Source: an uncultured Clostridia bacterium (GTDB lineage: Bacteria; Bacillota; Clostridia; Monoglobales; Monoglobaceae). Taken from it: DNA of 26,555 nt. The DNA lies in NCBI GenBank assembly GCA_934463175.1, contig CAKSIW010000035.1, positions 1 through 26,555 of the forward strand, in the 5' to 3' direction. The position numbers were made by a program, and so were the translations under genes. Numbering within the stretch: the first letter of the stretch is position 1; every line of letters starts with the position of its first letter. The notes below the pieces were generated by a model. It was not told the DNA's origin. It saw only the letters and a program-made list of their open reading frames with translations, and made no database searches. Below, in pieces: positions 7,601 to 16,666 of this stretch.

Positions 7601-9715
7601 TTATAAACCGACAGTCTGCGTTTTGCCGTCTTTATACATTTTTGAGGTTTTTTCTGCTGTGTTGATTTCAATTTTTTCGCCGTCAATGCTGAGAACAGCG
7701 GAAAAATCAAACCATGTCGCGCAGGCTCTCACCCATGCATATCTTGAAAGGGAGTTGTCGGGGTGCTTGGGGTATCCGTGCGCGGTAATATATTTAATTC
7801 CGTGATCCTCGCCGCGGAGCTGTTTCAGCTTTGCCTTGACATCAGGGCTTCCTCCGCCGCGGATATAGTCCGGCTCGTAGCAGCTGTACATTGTGCCGTC
7901 GGGCATGGTTTTTGAAAAGTTTGTGATGAATCCGTTCCATGATTCAAGCAATGCCTCATCATCACCGAAAAGGATTCCGCAGTAGAAAAGAGCCTCCGAT
8001 TTCCATATTGTCCATGCGTGACCCGCGCATATTGCAGGACCCTCGCCGTCACCCTCCCAGATGGTTTCCCACCAGCGGAAGCTTGAGCCGAGCATTCTTG
8101 CGTCGGGAGTGTATATTGTCCATGCGCGGTGCAGCTTTAAAATGTCACGTGCAAAAAGCGCATATTCCTCTTTATATTCAATGTGAACGCAGTAATAAAG
8201 CAGTGCGAGTGCGGTGCATGAAATTGAGCCGTCCTCGCGTTCTGTGTCGGAAAGCTCCGAAACAGTGCCCTCGGTCGGGAAGTCATAGCCGCGCCTGAGC
8301 AGAAAAGCTGCCATTTCGTCCGCCGCCCTGCGGAAACGCAGAAAACGGCTGTCGCCCTCATCTTTCAGCAGGTTTGCCATGTCGGCAAGCGGAATCATCG
8401 GACAGCATACCGTTGTGTAGTCCGTGCCGTTCGTTGCCATGCCGCCGACCATAAAGTTATCAACAAGCTCTCCGAGAGCCGAAACCGCAAATTCAAGAAG
8501 CTCACGGTCGCGGTAGAGCCTGTAGGCGTCAAGCAGAATCGAAACACCGAAAAACTGTTCCTGGATTCGGGTTGATTTGCAGATGTGGTATGCCGCAAAG
8601 CCGCTGTCGGGATACGGAAGAATCGTTCTCCGCGGAATTGGTGTGCCGCGCTTTGCCATGATGACTTCAAGCTCTTCACACGCGGTGCTTTCAAATTTTT
8701 TGTTGTCTCTCAGTCGCATGTTCAGAAGCATTTCCCAAAGAAAGCAGCCGCCCTCGCAAAGGTTGTCATCGGGGTGATACGGCTTGCGGATTCCGTCGCA
8801 GCTTTTGTCAAAAAGCGCAGAAAAGCTGCCGCCGTTCCAGACGGTTGAGCCAAGCCCCGCATTTCCGTTCAGGAACGGTGTGACAGAGTAGAATCCAAAT
8901 TCCGAAAGCTCAATCCTGCCGTCATGGCTTTGCCGTGTGACCTTTCCGCTCGGTGCTTTGATTTCAAGAAAGTCAAAATCTCCGCAGACTCGGACTGCTG
9001 CATATCCGTCAAAGCCTCCGCTCAGAACATTGCGCACAAGCGGTGCGCCGAAGCTGCGGTGAATCAGCTCAAAAATCTCGCCGAGAGTGTCGGCGCAGAA
9101 AATGCTGAGAGAAATTGCTTTTTTGCCGCTGCCGCGGTATGCACGGTCAAAGCTTGCCAGAAACTGCAACCTGAGAATGAAATGCCCGAAGGAAAAGGGC
9201 GAATATTTAATCCTCCAGCCGTCACACTCGGTTTTTGCGGTCACAGCCGCAAATTTTCCGTTCGGACGCGTCAGAATATAATACATATATCTGCCGTCCT
9301 CCGAGGTGTAGGGAGAGGTCGGCAAAAGCTGATTGCGGTAGTCTGTTCCGCGCTTGCCGAGAAAGTTCAGGTCAAGATTAATGCCAAACTCCGAAATGCT
9401 CGGATTGTCGGTTGATGACGATATGGAAAGCGCATGTTCATCAAGAGAGTATTCCGTTTCAATTCCTGCCGTGCGGTCAAAGCATTTAAGAGAATTATCT
9501 CCGCTGCGTGCGGTTTCGGTGTATTTTGCACATCTGTCGCGGTACGGCTCAAAGTCGTCGTGCGGCATGGTGCGTATGTCGTCCGAGACGAGAGTGTAGC
9601 ACACCGTGCCGAATGCGCCGCGGCTGTCTGCGAGGTTTGTGCCGTCGTCTGCGAAAAAGCCTGTTATGATTCCGTCAGATATTTCTGCGGTGTATTTGTT
9701 GCATTTAAGCTGCAT
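7601..9715 (-). CDS. Unrecognised 704-aa protein, possibly an alpha/alpha-barrel carbohydrate-active enzyme
   Basis: I do not recognise a named family. The N-terminal ~290 residues look beta-rich. From about residue 330 on, the protein is helical with recurrent aromatic/acidic motifs. Near the C-terminus come SSFRWWETIWEGDGEG, then ICAGHAWTIWKSEALFYCG, and finally TMYSCYEPDYIRGGG. This resembles the layout of six-hairpin (alpha/alpha) glycosidases and polysaccharide lyases, but it is inference from layout only. There is no signal peptide, so it is cytoplasmic. The frame is open to 9781, but the ATG at 9715 has AAGGAG about 10 nt upstream and starts 4 nt after the stop of the preceding regulator gene, so I chose it. 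It is cotranscribed with that membrane-bound AraC regulator. Its neighbours suggest a role in breaking down the imported saccharide. Confidence 0.6.
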   Translation of the reverse strand: MQLKCNKYTAEISDGIITGFFADDGTNLADSRGAFGTVCYTLVSDDIRTMPHDDFEPYRDRCAKYTETARSGDNSLKCFDRTAGIETEYSLDEHALSISSSTDNPSISEFGINLDLNFLGKRGTDYRNQLLPTSPYTSEDGRYMYYILTRPNGKFAAVTAKTECDGWRIKYSPFSFGHFILRLQFLASFDRAYRGSGKKAISLSIFCADTLGEIFELIHRSFGAPLVRNVLSGGFDGYAAVRVCGDFDFLEIKAPSGKVTRQSHDGRIELSEFGFYSVTPFLNGNAGLGSTVWNGGSFSALFDKSCDGIRKPYHPDDNLCEGGCFLWEMLLNMRLRDNKKFESTACEELEVIMAKRGTPIPRRTILPYPDSGFAAYHICKSTRIQEQFFGVSILLDAYRLYRDRELLEFAVSALGELVDNFMVGGMATNGTDYTTVCCPMIPLADMANLLKDEGDSRFLRFRRAADEMAAFLLRRGYDFPTEGTVSELSDTEREDGSISCTALALLYYCVHIEYKEEYALFARDILKLHRAWTIYTPDARMLGSSFRWWETIWEGDGEGPAICAGHAWTIWKSEALFYCGILFGDDEALLESWNGFITNFSKTMPDGTMYSCYEPDYIRGGGSPDVKAKLKQLRGEDHGIKYITAHGYPKHPDNSLSRYAWVRACATWFDFSAVLSIDGEKIEINTAEKTSKMYKDGKTQTVGL

Positions 9716-9719
9716 TGTG

Positions 9720-11948
9720 TCATTTCTCCTTGTCGTTTTTTTGTATCTGCTTCCGGTATGCGCTCGGCGTTGTGCCGACAATTGCCTTGAAACAGCGGTT
9801 GAAGGTTCTTATGTTGGCATATCCGACCTGAGTCATAATGTCGTTCATCATCAGCTCCTTGTCCTCAAGCAGCTGCTTTGCCTTTTCAATTCTGCGGTTG
9901 TTGATGTATTGCAGCATTCCGACTCCGTCAGGCTCCTTGAACAGCTTGGAAAGATAGACGGGGTGAATGCTGAACTTGTTGCATATCATTGTCGCGCAAA
10001 GCTCGGGGTTTGAATAGTTCTCGTCAATATATGCCAGAATGTCGGAAAGCAGGGCACTGACGCCCGTTTTGTTCATGCTGCTGCCCGAGGTGAGCAGGCA
10101 GAGCCGTGTGAAATATGAGTGTACGGCACTGCGCAGTGCAGACGCGGAGGACGAGCTTGTCAGCGTGTTTGTGAAGCTCAGCAAATCCTCAATGTTGTCG
10201 GTCATGTCAAGACCGACGGAGCTGATAACAAGAGTCGCAATGACAATTGTGTTTGCCTTCAGCGCAGTGACAAAATCCGATGTGGCGGAGCCTTGAGGCA
10301 TACTGTCAAGAACGCTGTCAAAGAGTGCGAGAGCCTGTTCCGATTCGCCGCCGATGAGGTGCTGCACAATCTTGTCCTTCACTGCTGATGAAATCACAGC
10401 ACCGCATTCGCCGCTTTTGAAGTCATCTGCGGTCATGACCGCGGTGTCCTGCATAAATTCAACATAGCCGAGCATGTCGAGAGCCTGCGGATAAAGAGTG
10501 CTGAGCTTGGTGAAGGACGCTGCGGAATCGCTGATACAGCTGTAAAATTCAAGCTCAAAATTGGTTTTGAGGATTCTTGCGGCATAATTAATCGTGTCGC
10601 GCATGTCAGACGCATTCGGACTTTCCGAGTTCAGCATGCAAACATAAAGGTCATCAACGGGAATGACCGCCGCACGGTGGTTTTTGGCAAAAAGCTCTTC
10701 AAAAACGTTGATGAAAATTGTGCTGATGTCGTTCTGTTCATATCCCTCGCGGAAAAGCACCGAGAGAGAGTTCTCGGTCGGCTTGAGAAGAACAAGAACA
10801 AATCTTTCGTGCGTGAAGCCCTGAAACCAGCCGAGAAACCGCTCATGCTCCGTCTCGCGCACATTGCCGTGAAGCAATGCGTCAAAAAAGCTTTGCCGCA
10901 TGAGAATATCGCTTCTGTCATTCTTGCGCTTCATTTCACTCAGCTTTTTCTTTGCAATTGCAACAGCGTCCTCCGTGCTGCCCGACACATCAATTTCACG
11001 CAGAAGGTCGGTGATTGGCAGCGCATGACGCTTGAGAGCATAGAGAATGTAGAACAAAGCGGAAATTATGCAGAATGCAATATCCGCAAAAATCAGCGTT
11101 TTAATCTGTTTTATCGGACTGTATAAAAATGTGTTTTCAAGCAGAAGGTGATAGCTCCAGCGCGCAAGAGAGGAGGCGTGGGAGAAGTGCAGATATTTTT
11201 CTGCGCGGCACAGCTCCTCCAAAGACGTTTTCGGTGCGTTTTCATCGGTTGAAATCAGAATTTCCCCGTCCTTGTCGGTGATGTAGAAATCAAAGTTTGT
11301 CTGCGTGAGATGACTGCGGATTTTGGCAGTCAGACTCTTTGCGTCCATCTCGGCAAAGAAAACAGCTCCGAACGGGTTCAGACTTTGGTCGGAGGGCGAG
11401 CAGCGGTAGATGATGTTGTTCGCACCGCCCTGTGTGCCGAAAAAGAAAAAGTCGCTTTCGGGATTGCACAAAGCCGAAAGCCATTCGGAATAGCCTTCTG
11501 TGTCGGAATAGTTCATGGTGTAGTACATGTTCACGGGATATATTCCGTAGTTTGAGACAACAACGGAATATTCGGGAACATAGAACGACATGTCAAAGGA
11601 CTGCGTGATTCTGAGCGTGAGCACGGAAATCAGGCTGCGGAACTGTGATATGTCCGAATAGTCGTCCGCCTCAACGTTGTTTCGGATTATGTTGTATGGA
11701 ACCGCGGAATATGCAACGGACGCGGCAGTGGATTTCATGTCATTTAAGCATTGGTCGAAATATCTCTGCTGTTCTGCTGTTATGTAGGTGTAGGTTGTGG
11801 CGTTCTCGTCGGACAGACGGAAGCCGATGTAGGTGAGCAGCGGAACATTGACAATGAGAATGATTCCGAGAAGAAGAACATAGGAACGGAGCAGCTGCGA
11901 AAAAAAGCTGCTTTTGTCGTTTTGCGGAAAATTAAACAGTCTGTTCAT
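9720..11948 (-). CDS. Membrane-spanning AraC family sensor-regulator
   Basis: The 742-aa protein has a TM helix at about residues 22-43, an extracytoplasmic sensing region of ~240 residues (dCache-like layout; inference), a second TM at about 284-305, a cytoplasmic linker of ~320 residues, and a C-terminal AraC HTH domain (about 640-738). The HTH region includes NPELCATMICNKFSIHPVYL and IMTQVGYANIRTFNRCFK, and ends in GTTPSAYRKQI. Such one-component transmembrane AraC proteins commonly flank LplABC-type importers in Firmicutes and are thought to sense extracellular sugar. A GTG at 11957 is in frame but sits on the Shine-Dalgarno sequence. The ATG at 11948 has AAGGAG 10 nt upstream, so I prefer it. 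It heads a two-gene unit and is divergent from the importer operon. Confidence 0.87.
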   Translation of the reverse strand: MNRLFNFPQNDKSSFFSQLLRSYVLLLGIILIVNVPLLTYIGFRLSDENATTYTYITAEQQRYFDQCLNDMKSTAASVAYSAVPYNIIRNNVEADDYSDISQFRSLISVLTLRITQSFDMSFYVPEYSVVVSNYGIYPVNMYYTMNYSDTEGYSEWLSALCNPESDFFFFGTQGGANNIIYRCSPSDQSLNPFGAVFFAEMDAKSLTAKIRSHLTQTNFDFYITDKDGEILISTDENAPKTSLEELCRAEKYLHFSHASSLARWSYHLLLENTFLYSPIKQIKTLIFADIAFCIISALFYILYALKRHALPITDLLREIDVSGSTEDAVAIAKKKLSEMKRKNDRSDILMRQSFFDALLHGNVRETEHERFLGWFQGFTHERFVLVLLKPTENSLSVLFREGYEQNDISTIFINVFEELFAKNHRAAVIPVDDLYVCMLNSESPNASDMRDTINYAARILKTNFELEFYSCISDSAASFTKLSTLYPQALDMLGYVEFMQDTAVMTADDFKSGECGAVISSAVKDKIVQHLIGGESEQALALFDSVLDSMPQGSATSDFVTALKANTIVIATLVISSVGLDMTDNIEDLLSFTNTLTSSSSASALRSAVHSYFTRLCLLTSGSSMNKTGVSALLSDILAYIDENYSNPELCATMICNKFSIHPVYLSKLFKEPDGVGMLQYINNRRIEKAKQLLEDKELMMNDIMTQVGYANIRTFNRCFKAIVGTTPSAYRKQIQKNDKEK

Positions 11949-12016
11949 GCCGAACACGCTCCTTCCTGTCTTTTGAAATTCACCCGATTGTCAATCGCTG
12001 ATTTATATATAATGTT

Positions 12017-12045
12017 ATTTTAAGATTTAAAATGCATTTTGTCAA
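12017..12045 (-). promoter_or_regulatory. SigA-type promoter of the membrane AraC / 704-aa protein unit
   Basis: On the minus strand, the -35 TTGACA (12045-12040) is a perfect match and the -10 is TAAAAT (12022-12017), with 17 bp between them. The leader to the ATG is about 60 nt. Confidence 0.8.
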
Positions 12046-12136
12046 GAGGGGAGAGCGGACATTAAATTTCCAAAAGGGCGCAAACAGCGTAAAACCGTAG
12101 CTTTGGACTAAAAATTGTCGAACGGAAAAAACTGTC

Positions 12137-12166
12137 TATTGATTTCTTCAATATAAATGCTATACT
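12137..12166 (+). promoter_or_regulatory. Promoter of the importer operon, with an inverted repeat over the -35
   Basis: The gap at 11949-12264 (316 bp) between the divergent regulator and importer genes holds two promoters and no gene that I can support. For the plus strand, TTGATT (12139-12144) and TATACT (12161-12166) are 16 bp apart. A 6-bp inverted repeat, TATTGA (12137-12142) and TCAATA (12148-12153), overlaps the -35 and spacer and may be an operator. The leader is about 90 nt. Confidence 0.55.
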
Positions 12167-12264
12167 GAAAAAAAGAAATCCCGACAGGGTGGGCACACGG
12201 GAGCTTAAGGCATATTGCATTTGACTTCCGTGAGTCTGAAAACAAAACAAAGGAGTGAACCTGC

Positions 12265-13809
12265 ATGAAAAAGATTAGGACGGCGGCAGCCGTCATGACA
12301 GCGGCGGCTGCCGCGGCGGCACTTGCCGGATGCGGCGGAAAAAAGGAAACAGGCAATGCAAACGAGCTTACATATTGGGTTGAATTTGCAAATCAGCCCG
12401 CGGCAGGCGTTGCAAGCTATGATGAGCTTCCCGTGTATCAGGAGCTTCAGAAACGGCTCGGAGTTGACATCAAGTTCATACACCCCGTTGCGGGACAGAC
12501 AGAGGAGCAGCTGAACCTGATGCTTGCCTCACGTGAGTTTCCCGACATAATTCAATATCAGTTCTATGAATATCCGGGCGGCGCACAAAAGGCAATTGAC
12601 GACAGCGTTATAATTCCCCTGAACGATATAATGGAAAAGAACGCACCGAATTTGAGCCGCTATCTTGCGGAAAACAGCGATGTTGACCGCGAGGTTAAAA
12701 CCGATGAGAACAACTATTATTGTTTTCCGAATATATACGGCGATGAATATCTGCTGACATATTCGGGACCGATTGTGCGTCAGGATTTTCTTGACAAGGT
12801 TGGCTTGGAACAGCCCGAAACAATTGACGAGTGGCACACAACACTGAAAGCATTCCGTGAAAAGCTTTCTCTGCCGTCGCCATACAGCGCAAAGATTGAC
12901 GGACTTCTCGCAACCTTCACACAGGCGTTCGGTGTCGGCAGTGATATATATGTTGACGGCGGAAAGGTGAAATACGGTCCGTATGAGGCAGGGTATAAGG
13001 ATTTCCTCACAACCATGGCGGCATGGTATAAGGAAGGTCTGATTGACAGAAACCTCGCCAGCCTCGACACGAAAACGGTTTCGCAGAATGTGCTCAACAG
13101 CTACACGGGTCTGACCTTCGGCAACACGTCGGGCGGAATCGGAAAGTGGATGGCTGCAATGAAGGATTCGGACGGCTTCAGCGTTGTTCCCGTGAAATAT
13201 CCCGTTCTGAAAAAGGGCGACAAGCCGATGATGGGACACAGAATCAACAAATATCTGCCGTTCGGCAGCGCGTCAATTTCAACACAGTGCAAAAATGTTG
13301 AGCTTGCGGCAAAGGTGCTTGACTATGGCTACAGTGACGAGGGCAGAATGCTGTATAACTTCGGCATTGAGGGTCAGCACTATAATATGGTTGACGGCTA
13401 TCCGACCTACAGCGAATTCATGACAAATGATCCCGACGGCAAAGGTCTGGGAACAATGATTTCAATTTACACACGTCCGAACGGTGCAGCACCGACGGTT
13501 GTTGACAAGAGATATATGGAGCAGGCGGCGGCACTTGACGCTCAGAAGGAATCAATCGAAATCTGGGCAGACGCCGACACAAAGGAGCACTATCTCCCGT
13601 CGATTAACTTCACCTCGGCAGAGAGCAGTGAGGTTGCAAAGCTGAAAAGCGACATTGCCTCATATCAGGAACAGATGATGTTCAAGTTCATAACAGGTGT
13701 TACGGACATGAGCGAATATGACACATACATTCAGACGCTCAAAAAGATGAATGTTGAGCGATTTGTTGAGATTTATCAGGCGGCATATGACCGTTATATG
13801 AAGAAATAA
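12265..13809 (+). CDS. ABC transporter sugar-binding lipoprotein (LplA-like, SBP family 1)
   Basis: The protein is 514 aa with a classic lipoprotein signal: basic MKK, an alanine-rich hydrophobic stretch, then the lipobox LAGC with the lipidated Cys at residue 23. The mature part is a long (~490 aa) extracellular solute-binding protein, the size of the LplA type that binds oligosaccharides. An aromatic-rich N-terminal lobe is seen after TYWVEFANQPAAG. It is tethered to the outer face of the membrane and delivers ligand to the two permeases downstream. The ATG start has AAGGAG 9 nt upstream. It leads the importer operon. The ligand cannot be read from the sequence, but the glycosidase and deacetylase neighbours point to an oligosaccharide. 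Confidence 0.92.
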   Translation: MKKIRTAAAVMTAAAAAAALAGCGGKKETGNANELTYWVEFANQPAAGVASYDELPVYQELQKRLGVDIKFIHPVAGQTEEQLNLMLASREFPDIIQYQFYEYPGGAQKAIDDSVIIPLNDIMEKNAPNLSRYLAENSDVDREVKTDENNYYCFPNIYGDEYLLTYSGPIVRQDFLDKVGLEQPETIDEWHTTLKAFREKLSLPSPYSAKIDGLLATFTQAFGVGSDIYVDGGKVKYGPYEAGYKDFLTTMAAWYKEGLIDRNLASLDTKTVSQNVLNSYTGLTFGNTSGGIGKWMAAMKDSDGFSVVPVKYPVLKKGDKPMMGHRINKYLPFGSASISTQCKNVELAAKVLDYGYSDEGRMLYNFGIEGQHYNMVDGYPTYSEFMTNDPDGKGLGTMISIYTRPNGAAPTVVDKRYMEQAAALDAQKESIEIWADADTKEHYLPSINFTSAESSEVAKLKSDIASYQEQMMFKFITGVTDMSEYDTYIQTLKKMNVERFVEIYQAAYDRYMKK

Positions 13810-13844
13810 CATTCACAAGGCAGGATTGGGGGAACGAACAAAAA

Positions 13845-14798
13845 ATGAATTCAACGAGAGAAACTGCCGCAAAACCGGCAAAAAAACATTCGCGGTCGGG
13901 CGTGATTAAGGCTGAATGGCGGACAAACAGAGAACTGTATATAATGGTGATACCCGTGCTGCTGTTCTATATCCTGTTTCACTATAAGCCGATTTACGGT
14001 GCAATAATCGCATTCAAGGATTTTTCGCCCGCGGCGGGAATCTGGGGCAGCAAATGGGTCGGGTTCAGACATTTTCACGACTTTTTCACAAACGCAAGCT
14101 TCAAAATCCTGATGCGCAACACAATCAAAATCAGCGGATATTCGATTTTGTTCGGCTTTCCCGCACCGATAATACTTGCACTTCTGATTAACGAAATCAG
14201 AAACAAAAAGTTTTCGGCATGTGTGAAAACGGTTTCATATTTTCCGCACTTCATTTCATTGGTTGTTGCATGCGCAATGATAAAATATTTCGTTGCTGAC
14301 ACGGGACTTGTGGGAAAGTTTGTCAACAGCATAACGGGCGGTCAGGTGTCACTGCTCAACGACCCGAAATATTTTGTTCCCGTCTATGTTGCGTCGGGAA
14401 TATGGCAGGAATTGGGCTGGGATTCGATTATATACATCTCGGCACTTGCGGCGGTTGACCAGCAGCTCTATGAGGCGGCAAGAATCGACGGCGCAAACAA
14501 GTGGGAAGAGCTGCTGCATGTCACAATCCCGGGAATCATGCCGACAATCATAATCATGCTGATTCTGAAGCTCGGCAAAATTCTGTCGGTCGGCTCGGAA
14601 AAGATAATCCTGCTTTATAATCCGCTGACCTATGAAACGGGCGATGTAATTCTGAGCTATGTATACAGAAAGGGTTTGCAGGAGTTCAACTACAGCTTTT
14701 CAACGGCTGTCGGACTCTTCAACTCGACAATCAACTTTGCATTTCTCGTGCTGGTCAACTACATCAGCAAGAGAGTCAGCGAAGTCAGCTTGTGGTAA
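13845..14798 (+). CDS. ABC sugar transporter permease, LplB type
   Basis: The 317-aa inner-membrane permease has about six TM helices. It shows the LplB hallmark start of the first helix region, FHYKPIYGAIIAFKDFSP. The cytoplasmic EAA loop that contacts the ATPase is EAARIDGANKWEELLHVTIP. It pairs with the LplC-type protein encoded 14 nt downstream. The ATG has a GGGGGAA Shine-Dalgarno sequence upstream. No gene for the nucleotide-binding subunit is present in the window, so it must use an ATPase encoded elsewhere. Confidence 0.92.
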   Translation: MNSTRETAAKPAKKHSRSGVIKAEWRTNRELYIMVIPVLLFYILFHYKPIYGAIIAFKDFSPAAGIWGSKWVGFRHFHDFFTNASFKILMRNTIKISGYSILFGFPAPIILALLINEIRNKKFSACVKTVSYFPHFISLVVACAMIKYFVADTGLVGKFVNSITGGQVSLLNDPKYFVPVYVASGIWQELGWDSIIYISALAAVDQQLYEAARIDGANKWEELLHVTIPGIMPTIIIMLILKLGKILSVGSEKIILLYNPLTYETGDVILSYVYRKGLQEFNYSFSTAVGLFNSTINFAFLVLVNYISKRVSEVSLW

Positions 14799-14812
14799 AG
14801 GAGGCGGCATAA

Positions 14813-15733
14813 ATGATAAAAGAAAGCAAGGGAGTCAGAATTTTCAGAGCAGTCAATGCTCTTGTGATGATTGCGCTCATGATTATTATGCTGTATCCTC
14901 TGTGGTATATTCTTGTTGCGTCCTTCAGCAGCAACAGCGAGGTCATGAAAACAGGAGGAAGTATGCTGTGGGTGAGGGGCTTTACGCCTGCGGCATATAA
15001 GGCGGTGTTCCGTCTGCCGACAATCTGGAGCGGCTACCGCAACACGCTTTTCATTCTTGTTGTCGGTGTCACGGTGAACATTGCGCTGACTGCGGTCGGA
15101 GGATATTTCCTGTCGAGAAAGAATGTGTATTGGAGCAGATATATTGCGGTTGCAATTGTGTTCACAATGTATTTTTCGGGAGGAACAATACCGTTCTATT
15201 TTGCGGTCAGGGATTTGCACCTTGACAACACGCTGTGGTCGCTGATTTTTCCGACTGCAATAAGCACATATAACCTGATCATCATGAGAACGGCATTTGC
15301 GGCAATTCCGGACAGCCTTGAGGAATCGGCAAAGCTGGACGGCGCAAGGCAGATTGTCATTCTGGTTCGCATAATGCTTCCGCTGGCAATGCCGACAATA
15401 TCGGTTTTGATTATGTATTACGGCGTTATGCACTGGAATTCATGGTTCAACGCGATGATATTTTTGTCAGACCGCGAAAAGTTTCCGCTTCAGCTGATAT
15501 TGCGCGAAATCGCCCTGTATAACACAACGGCGGACGATATGGCAGGGGCAGCCGAGCGCGAGTCGATCGGAGAAACGATACAGTATGCGTCAATCATTGT
15601 GGGAACACTTCCGATTCTGACAATATATCCGTTTATGCAAAGATTTTTTGTTAAAGGTGTTATTATAATCAGGCATATTATCCGTCAAGGAGAAATAATA
15701 TTTGCCCGGCACAGACGAAGAAAAATCAGATAA
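14813..15733 (+). CDS. ABC sugar transporter permease, LplC type, with abnormal C-terminus
   Basis: The 306-aa protein is a normal LplC-type permease up to about residue 285: first TM with MLYPLWYILVASFSS, EAA loop EESAKLDGARQIVILVRIML, and the conserved end ILTIYPFMQRFFVKGV. Family members normally finish a few residues later with a short end close to GVMIGSVKG. Here the protein continues through a basic tail, IIRHIIRQGEIIFARHRRRK and two more residues. That tail is translated out of frame from what reads, in another frame, as the interior of the next gene. The core fold looks intact and may still work. The altered end indicates a deletion or recombination junction at about 15655-15675. The ATG start has AAAGGAGG upstream. 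Confidence 0.88.
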   Translation: MIKESKGVRIFRAVNALVMIALMIIMLYPLWYILVASFSSNSEVMKTGGSMLWVRGFTPAAYKAVFRLPTIWSGYRNTLFILVVGVTVNIALTAVGGYFLSRKNVYWSRYIAVAIVFTMYFSGGTIPFYFAVRDLHLDNTLWSLIFPTAISTYNLIIMRTAFAAIPDSLEESAKLDGARQIVILVRIMLPLAMPTISVLIMYYGVMHWNSWFNAMIFLSDREKFPLQLILREIALYNTTADDMAGAAERESIGETIQYASIIVGTLPILTIYPFMQRFFVKGVIIIRHIIRQGEIIFARHRRRKIR

Positions 15734-16635
15734 ACGCACCGGTGTTCAAACTGCTGGGACCCGATCCGATTTATAATTACGGGGAAACGGGCATGTATAG
15801 GGATTCGTTTGACACACCCCCTACGATTGAACCCGTATGGGAAATGGGGCAGAACAGAAAAGCCGTTGAATGGTTTTTTGACAGCTATTTTAACAATGAA
15901 AGCATGACATTTTCATATATACAGCTTGGACAGGAAAACCCATTCGGCTGGGAAAGAATTAAAAAAGGTCTGCCGATGCAGCTTGAAATATTGAAGAGAT
16001 ATGCCGACAGCGGTCAATGCCGCATTATGACAATGGGAGAAAGCGGAGAATGGTTCAAGGAAAACTTTACTGAAACTCCGGCAACAACCATAGGGGCAAA
16101 AAATATTATAGGTGAGGATATAAACGAAAGCCAATGGTACAGCTGCAAAAACTACCGTGTGAATTTTGTTTCTGAGGGTGACAGCTTCTATATAAGGGAT
16201 ATATACAAATTTGATGAGAATTTCACCGAAAATCATTACGAGACTCCCTGCAAGAAATGGAAAATAATGTATACAAATCTGCCCGTGATGGACGGATATT
16301 TATGGAGAAAGGAAGAAACAGGCAGAGCCGGAATATACTTTAAAGGTAAATACAAGCAAATGAAATGCAGTAAAAAGGGGTCTGATTTTGTTGTTGATGT
16401 TGATTTTGAGGACAACAGCGTATCTGTTATAATGACTGAGGAAAAAATAACAATAAATACGAGTGAGCCGATTCGGTTCATATTAAGCGGCAAAGTTAAA
16501 ATAGGCTTTGAAGCGCATGAAATTTGCTATGAGAATTACGGAATGAAATATTCTGTGCCTGTGACAGGCAGCTGCGGCTCTGACGGAGTGATCGCTCCGA
16601 ATGACGGGAAAATTGAGCTGATAATGAATCTTTGA
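15655..16635 (+). pseudogene. 5'-truncated remnant of an unrecognised gene fused onto the permease gene
   Basis: The frame is open from just after a TAA at 15652 and reads as normal protein from the first codons: YYNQAYYPSRRNNICPAQ, then NAPVFKLLGPDPIYNYGE. Only after that comes the first start-like codon, GTG at 15742, which has no Shine-Dalgarno sequence and lies inside conserved-looking sequence. The N-terminal part and ribosome site are therefore missing. The remaining ~326 residues include WEMGQNRKAVEWFFDSYFN and GQENPFGWERI, followed by TMGESGEWFKENFTETPATT. I do not recognise the family. The next gene is a NodB-type deacetylase, so the lost protein was probably also carbohydrate-related. 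It could only be expressed by re-initiation within the permease message. Confidence 0.7.
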
Positions 16636-16666
16636 AAACGGCATATAAAACGGAGGTGTGCAAGGC

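Noticed and set aside
12529..13239. 236-aa minus-strand open frame inside the binding-protein gene, and the similar 224-aa one at 14759-15433
   Set aside because: Both are antisense shadows of transporter genes with intact signals and motifs.
15742..16635. Independent gene starting at GTG 15742
   Set aside because: There is no Shine-Dalgarno sequence before it, and the same frame reads convincing protein sequence for at least 25 codons upstream, so the GTG is an internal valine of a truncated gene.
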